From NCBI RefSeq assembly GCF_039822625.1, contig NZ_JBDLLG010000019.1:43502-107501 (forward strand): a stretch of DNA of 64,000 nucleotides, written 5' to 3'. The notes beneath the pieces are model-generated. The model was not told the DNA's origin and searched no databases. It was given only the letters and a program-made list of their open reading frames with translations. Of this stretch, positions 62,032 through 64,000 are shown piece by piece. The translations under genes were made by a program, and so were the position numbers. Position 1 is the stretch's first letter, and the number at the start of each line of letters is the position of its first letter. This DNA is from Marinimicrobium locisalis. Lineage in GTDB: Bacteria; Pseudomonadota; Gammaproteobacteria; Pseudomonadales; Cellvibrionaceae.

Positions 62032-62412
62032 ATGATTTCATACGATCCATCTGTGCAGCCGAACAAAGAGGAGTGGCTGGAATCTACTGAACAAGAAAGG
62101 ATTGACCTTGTTAAAAATTTTCATGAGCTAAATGATGAGAGCCTCGACGAGGAGGCATTAACTGTCCACTCTGCAGTACACGTAATCGTCGAAAATCAGC
62201 TAGCTATGGGAGTAGAGCTGTTACCGGAAACGGTGGCTAAACTAACTAGACAAGGCCTTCCGCGCCATGAAGCGATTCATGCAATAGGTGCAATATTAGC
62301 TGAAGATATTTTCGCTATAGTGCGGGGTGAGAGAAGCGAGGTTTCACCAAATCAATATCGTAGGAAGCTGGAAAATATCACTGCGAAACGCTGGAGAAAA
62401 GGTCAGTACTAA
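62032..62412 (+). CDS. Small acidic protein, DUF1841-like (cassette gene)
   Basis: 126 residues, largely helical. The segment HSAVHVIVENQLAMGVELLPETV followed by GLPRHEAIHAIGAILAEDIF recalls the DUF1841 family and similar small proteins with a HEAIHAIG motif. The assignment is tentative; function unknown. The ATG follows GGTGGG. Confidence 0.6.
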   Translation: MISYDPSVQPNKEEWLESTEQERIDLVKNFHELNDESLDEEALTVHSAVHVIVENQLAMGVELLPETVAKLTRQGLPRHEAIHAIGAILAEDIFAIVRGERSEVSPNQYRRKLENITAKRWRKGQY

Positions 62413-62473
62413 TGCAGCGTAGCGCACTTAATCAGAGCGAGGATCGGAGCCATTTTCCGATAGCGCTACAAAT

Positions 62474-62493
62474 GCCCCGCTGTTGCGGGCTTT
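62474..62493 (+). terminator. Weak terminator-like hairpin
   Basis: CCCGC-TGTT-GCGGG (62476-62489), then CTTTAAA, about 60 bases after the preceding gene. A short T-run makes it a modest intrinsic terminator. No clean attC was found between 62413 and 62507. Confidence 0.4.
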
Positions 62494-62507
62494 AAATGTA
62501 CTAGCAG

Positions 62508-62804
62508 ATGAATAGTATTAACCTAAAGCCCGCAGCAATAATGATCTCTGCATGCCTCCTAACTGGTTGGAGCATCGAGTACCTGACGGGATTTTCCTGG
62601 CTAACGGCAACGTTACTTGCAATGATCACTGTTTTAGTTAATGGCCTCATCATATTCAACGAAGACCTTGATGAAGAAGGTTATGATTATCAAGAAGGGG
62701 TAACTGATACACCTGAAGCTAAGGCTGAGAAAATTAAAGCCAACAAAATTCAGGCGGCAATAATTGTTCTACTTATCATAGGTGCCGTGTGGTCATACAT
62801 TTAA
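62508..62804 (+). CDS. Small two-helix membrane protein (cassette gene)
   Basis: 98 residues: hydrophobic segments at about 9-27 and 31-50 (TATLLAMITVLVNGLIIF), an acidic loop (NEDLDEEGYDYQEG) and a C-terminal helix (AAIIVLLIIGAVWSYI). No family seen. It ends 31 bases before the next ORF. GGCGTTATAG in that gap resembles an attC right end but lacks a partner. Confidence 0.5.
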   Translation: MNSINLKPAAIMISACLLTGWSIEYLTGFSWLTATLLAMITVLVNGLIIFNEDLDEEGYDYQEGVTDTPEAKAEKIKANKIQAAIIVLLIIGAVWSYI

Positions 62805-62835
62805 GAAGGCGTTATAGCTGTTCAAGGCTTTACAC

Positions 62836-63249
62836 ATGGAACAAAGTAAAACTATAAAGTACGCGTTTTGGCGGGGAGCTATGCTGGGCCCATTGGCGGT
62901 TTTCCCAGCCACTGTATTCGGGGCTCTTCTGATTTCCATGTTCCAATTTGAATCAGGAAGTCTCACTGAAGTGTTTCAAACTTCGCTAATGATAAGTTTT
63001 TGGGGTATATGTATTGCTTATCTAGCGGTAGTCTCGTTTGGAGCTCTTGTCTGGTTCATTCTTTGGAGAATTCAACGCCTTTCGCTCATGCCCCTACTGA
63101 TTTGCTCAACTATACCCGCCGCTCTTATGGCAGTCTTCATGAAAGATATGAGTTTTTCGCTAGTAGTTGCTTATTACTCGTTAGCGGTTTGCACCATGAG
63201 TTGGTTCGTAGGCTTAAGAGATGTGCCGAAGCTTATAACCAAGCCATAA
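62836..63249 (+). CDS. Small four-helix membrane protein (cassette gene)
   Basis: 137 residues with four hydrophobic helices (GPLAVFPATVFGALLISMF, SFWGICIAYLAVVSFGALVWFILW, LMPLLICSTIPAALMAVF, SLVVAYYSLAVCTMSWFVG). No recognised family. Its C-terminus overlaps attC 4. Confidence 0.5.
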   Translation: MEQSKTIKYAFWRGAMLGPLAVFPATVFGALLISMFQFESGSLTEVFQTSLMISFWGICIAYLAVVSFGALVWFILWRIQRLSLMPLLICSTIPAALMAVFMKDMSFSLVVAYYSLAVCTMSWFVGLRDVPKLITKP

Positions 63250-63310
63250 ATTACGCTCCCTACGGTCGTCGAACCTCGTTTCGCTCGGCCGTTTATGGCG
63301 GGCGTTGAGG
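63233..63310 (+). other. attC recombination site 4
   Basis: 78 bases, the same length as attC 1. R'' TTATAAC (63233-63239) and R' GTTGAGG (63304-63310) flank GCCATAAA and GCCGTTTATGGCGGGC, which pair. The right third (GGCCGTTTATGGCGGGCGTT) is nearly identical to attC 1. Two such similar sites indicate one integron. Confidence 0.78.
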
Positions 63311-63447
63311 CTGTAGAAAAGCTCGAGCAATTCCTTTGTTTTCAAATGCCTTTCGCGCTACGAAGTGCGCCCAGAATTCGCGTAGTTTCAGGATTCTCTG
63401 CGCAGAATATGATCAGATAGAAGAGGCTGGAGTTTTTCTACAGCCTC
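63307..63447 (+). mobile_element. MITE-like element, 141 bp
   Basis: Terminal inverted repeats of 21 bases match at 19 positions: GAGGCTGTAGAAAAGCTCGAG (63307-63327, given as GAGGCTGTAGAAAA plus GCTCGAG) and its inverse at 63427-63447. Fourteen outer bases are perfect. The 99-base interior has no ORF. Target duplications are not clear. It starts at the cleavage side of attC 4, so it could also be part of the next cassette's leader. Confidence 0.5.
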
Positions 63448-63469
63448 GCTGTCAGGCTTGAGAGTAAAA

Positions 63470-64000
63470 ATGAAAGTTGAGTTGAAGCAATACAATTCGA
63501 AATGGCCTGAGCTATTCGAGCAAGAAAAGACGTTTCTACTGGAAGAGATCGGTGGTTTTCTTGTTGGCTCAGTGGAGCACGTTGGCAGCACTGCTGTGCC
63601 AGGCATGGTTGCAAAGCCGATAATTGACATTATGTTTGGAGTTGAAAGCCTAGAGTCTTCAAAGGGTGCAATTGAAGTTCTGCAAAAAAATGGGTATTGC
63701 TACTACCCGTATAAATCTGACGTTATGCATTGGTTTTGCAAGCCTTCTCCCGAGCTTCGTACGCATCATTTGCATTTGGTACCGTACCAGAGTCCGCTTT
63801 GGAAGGAGCGCACTAGGTTCCGGGATATACTTCGAGAAAACCCGAAAGTAGCGGAGGAATACCGGCTCTTAAAACAATCATTGGCGGCTGAAATGGCGTC
63901 TGATCGAGAGTCATATACTCAGAGTAAGTGGCCATTCTGTCAATGGCCATCTATTTTGACCCACGTTTGGCCATTAATTTTGACCCACCGTACGTCGTCT
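63470..64000 (+). CDS. GrpB family protein, 3' end interrupted (cassette gene)
   Basis: GrpB proteins have a nucleotidyltransferase-like fold of unknown substrate. The ATG at 63470 gives MKVELKQYNSKWPELF, then the conserved VEHVGSTAVPGMVAKPIIDI, HHLHLVPYQSPLWKERTRFRDIL and a helical end (AEMASDRESYTQSKW). From about 63938 the reading continues into an insertion-sequence end, so about 10-20 native C-terminal residues are missing. No stop occurs before the window edge. Confidence 0.8.
   Translation, partial: MKVELKQYNSKWPELFEQEKTFLLEEIGGFLVGSVEHVGSTAVPGMVAKPIIDIMFGVESLESSKGAIEVLQKNGYCYYPYKSDVMHWFCKPSPELRTHHLHLVPYQSPLWKERTRFRDILRENPKVAEEYRLLKQSLAAEMASDRESYTQSKWPFCQWPSILTHVWPLILTHRTSS
63938..64000. 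mobile_element. End of an IS21-type insertion sequence (partial)
   Basis: TGTCAATGGCC starts the element. Two 21-base direct units follow: TGGCCATCTATTTTGACCCA plus C (63944-63964), and TGGCCATTAATTTTGACCCA plus C (63968-63988). Repeated GGCCA...TTTTGACCCAC blocks starting with TG are typical of IS21-family ends. The rest lies beyond the window. Family assignment rests on the repeats alone. Confidence 0.6.

Noticed and set aside
1..64000. tRNA, rRNA or tmRNA genes
   Set aside because: I looked through the intergenic stretches for cloverleaf-like or conserved rRNA sequence and saw none; a covariance scan would settle it.

Overview
The window is chromosomal DNA from a gammaproteobacterium, most likely a marine polysaccharide degrader of the Cellvibrionaceae / Marinimicrobium / Saccharophagus type. 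This rests on conserved gene orders (skp-bamA-rseP-dxr-cdsA-uppS-frr-pyrH-tsf-rpsB; map-glnD-dapC; rpoE-rseA-rseB-rseC; nadB facing ygfX-sdhE), on a Cys-Gly-Gly-Ser-Ser-Ser lipoprotein and a PEP-CTERM protein, and on GC-rich coding sequence up to about 60 kb. Taxonomy is inferred from gene order and protein style, not from a database search.

Layout. 1-10.8 kb (minus strand): envelope, isoprenoid and translation block from skp (cut by the window edge) to rpsB, with a structured rpsB leader. 10.9-19.7 kb (plus): uxuA and an acetyl-CoA hydrolase/transferase sit between rpsB and map, then glnD and dapC. Intergenic palindromic repeats flank dapC. 19.9-24.3 kb (plus): nth, a SirB2-like protein and a coupled pair, a flippase-like membrane protein followed by a degenerate phosphoesterase-glycosyltransferase fusion. 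24.5-26.7 kb: two unknown small genes, trhO, bolA. 27.0-29.5 kb (minus): a compact ZorA-ZorB-like proton-channel operon with a small cysteine-pair third gene. 29.6-33.1 kb: galK, dgkA with a tandem repeat across its stop codon, a PAP2 phosphatase and an MJ1255-type glycosyltransferase. 33.2-36.5 kb (minus): arfB and the sigma-E operon, with a sigma-E-like promoter upstream. 37-48.7 kb: nadB, ygfX, sdhE, a diguanylate cyclase, ygfZ, an HDOD protein, avtA, yihY, wrbA, a DUF2069 protein and sppA.

48.8-55.2 kb (minus): a six-gene ebo cluster in the order A-B-D-E-F-C, a conserved pathway of unknown product thought to make or move a metabolite to the periplasm. 55.5-60 kb: FKBP, a beta-propeller lipoprotein, a GntR regulator and a PEP-CTERM protein.

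60.2-64 kb: base composition becomes clearly AT-richer and the content changes to small unrelated genes separated by attC-like recombination sites. This is an integron gene-cassette array with no integrase in the window. Its cassettes carry a DUF2938 protein, a zinc-ribbon membrane protein, a small acidic protein, two small membrane proteins and a GrpB protein. GrpB is cut near the right edge by what looks like the end of an IS21-type insertion sequence. A 141-bp MITE-like element lies just before grpB.

The strongest candidates for something not fully described are the ZorAB-like three-gene operon (26981-29524), the ebo cluster, the phosphoesterase-glycosyltransferase fusion, and the palindromic repeats with a shared core and copy-specific arms.
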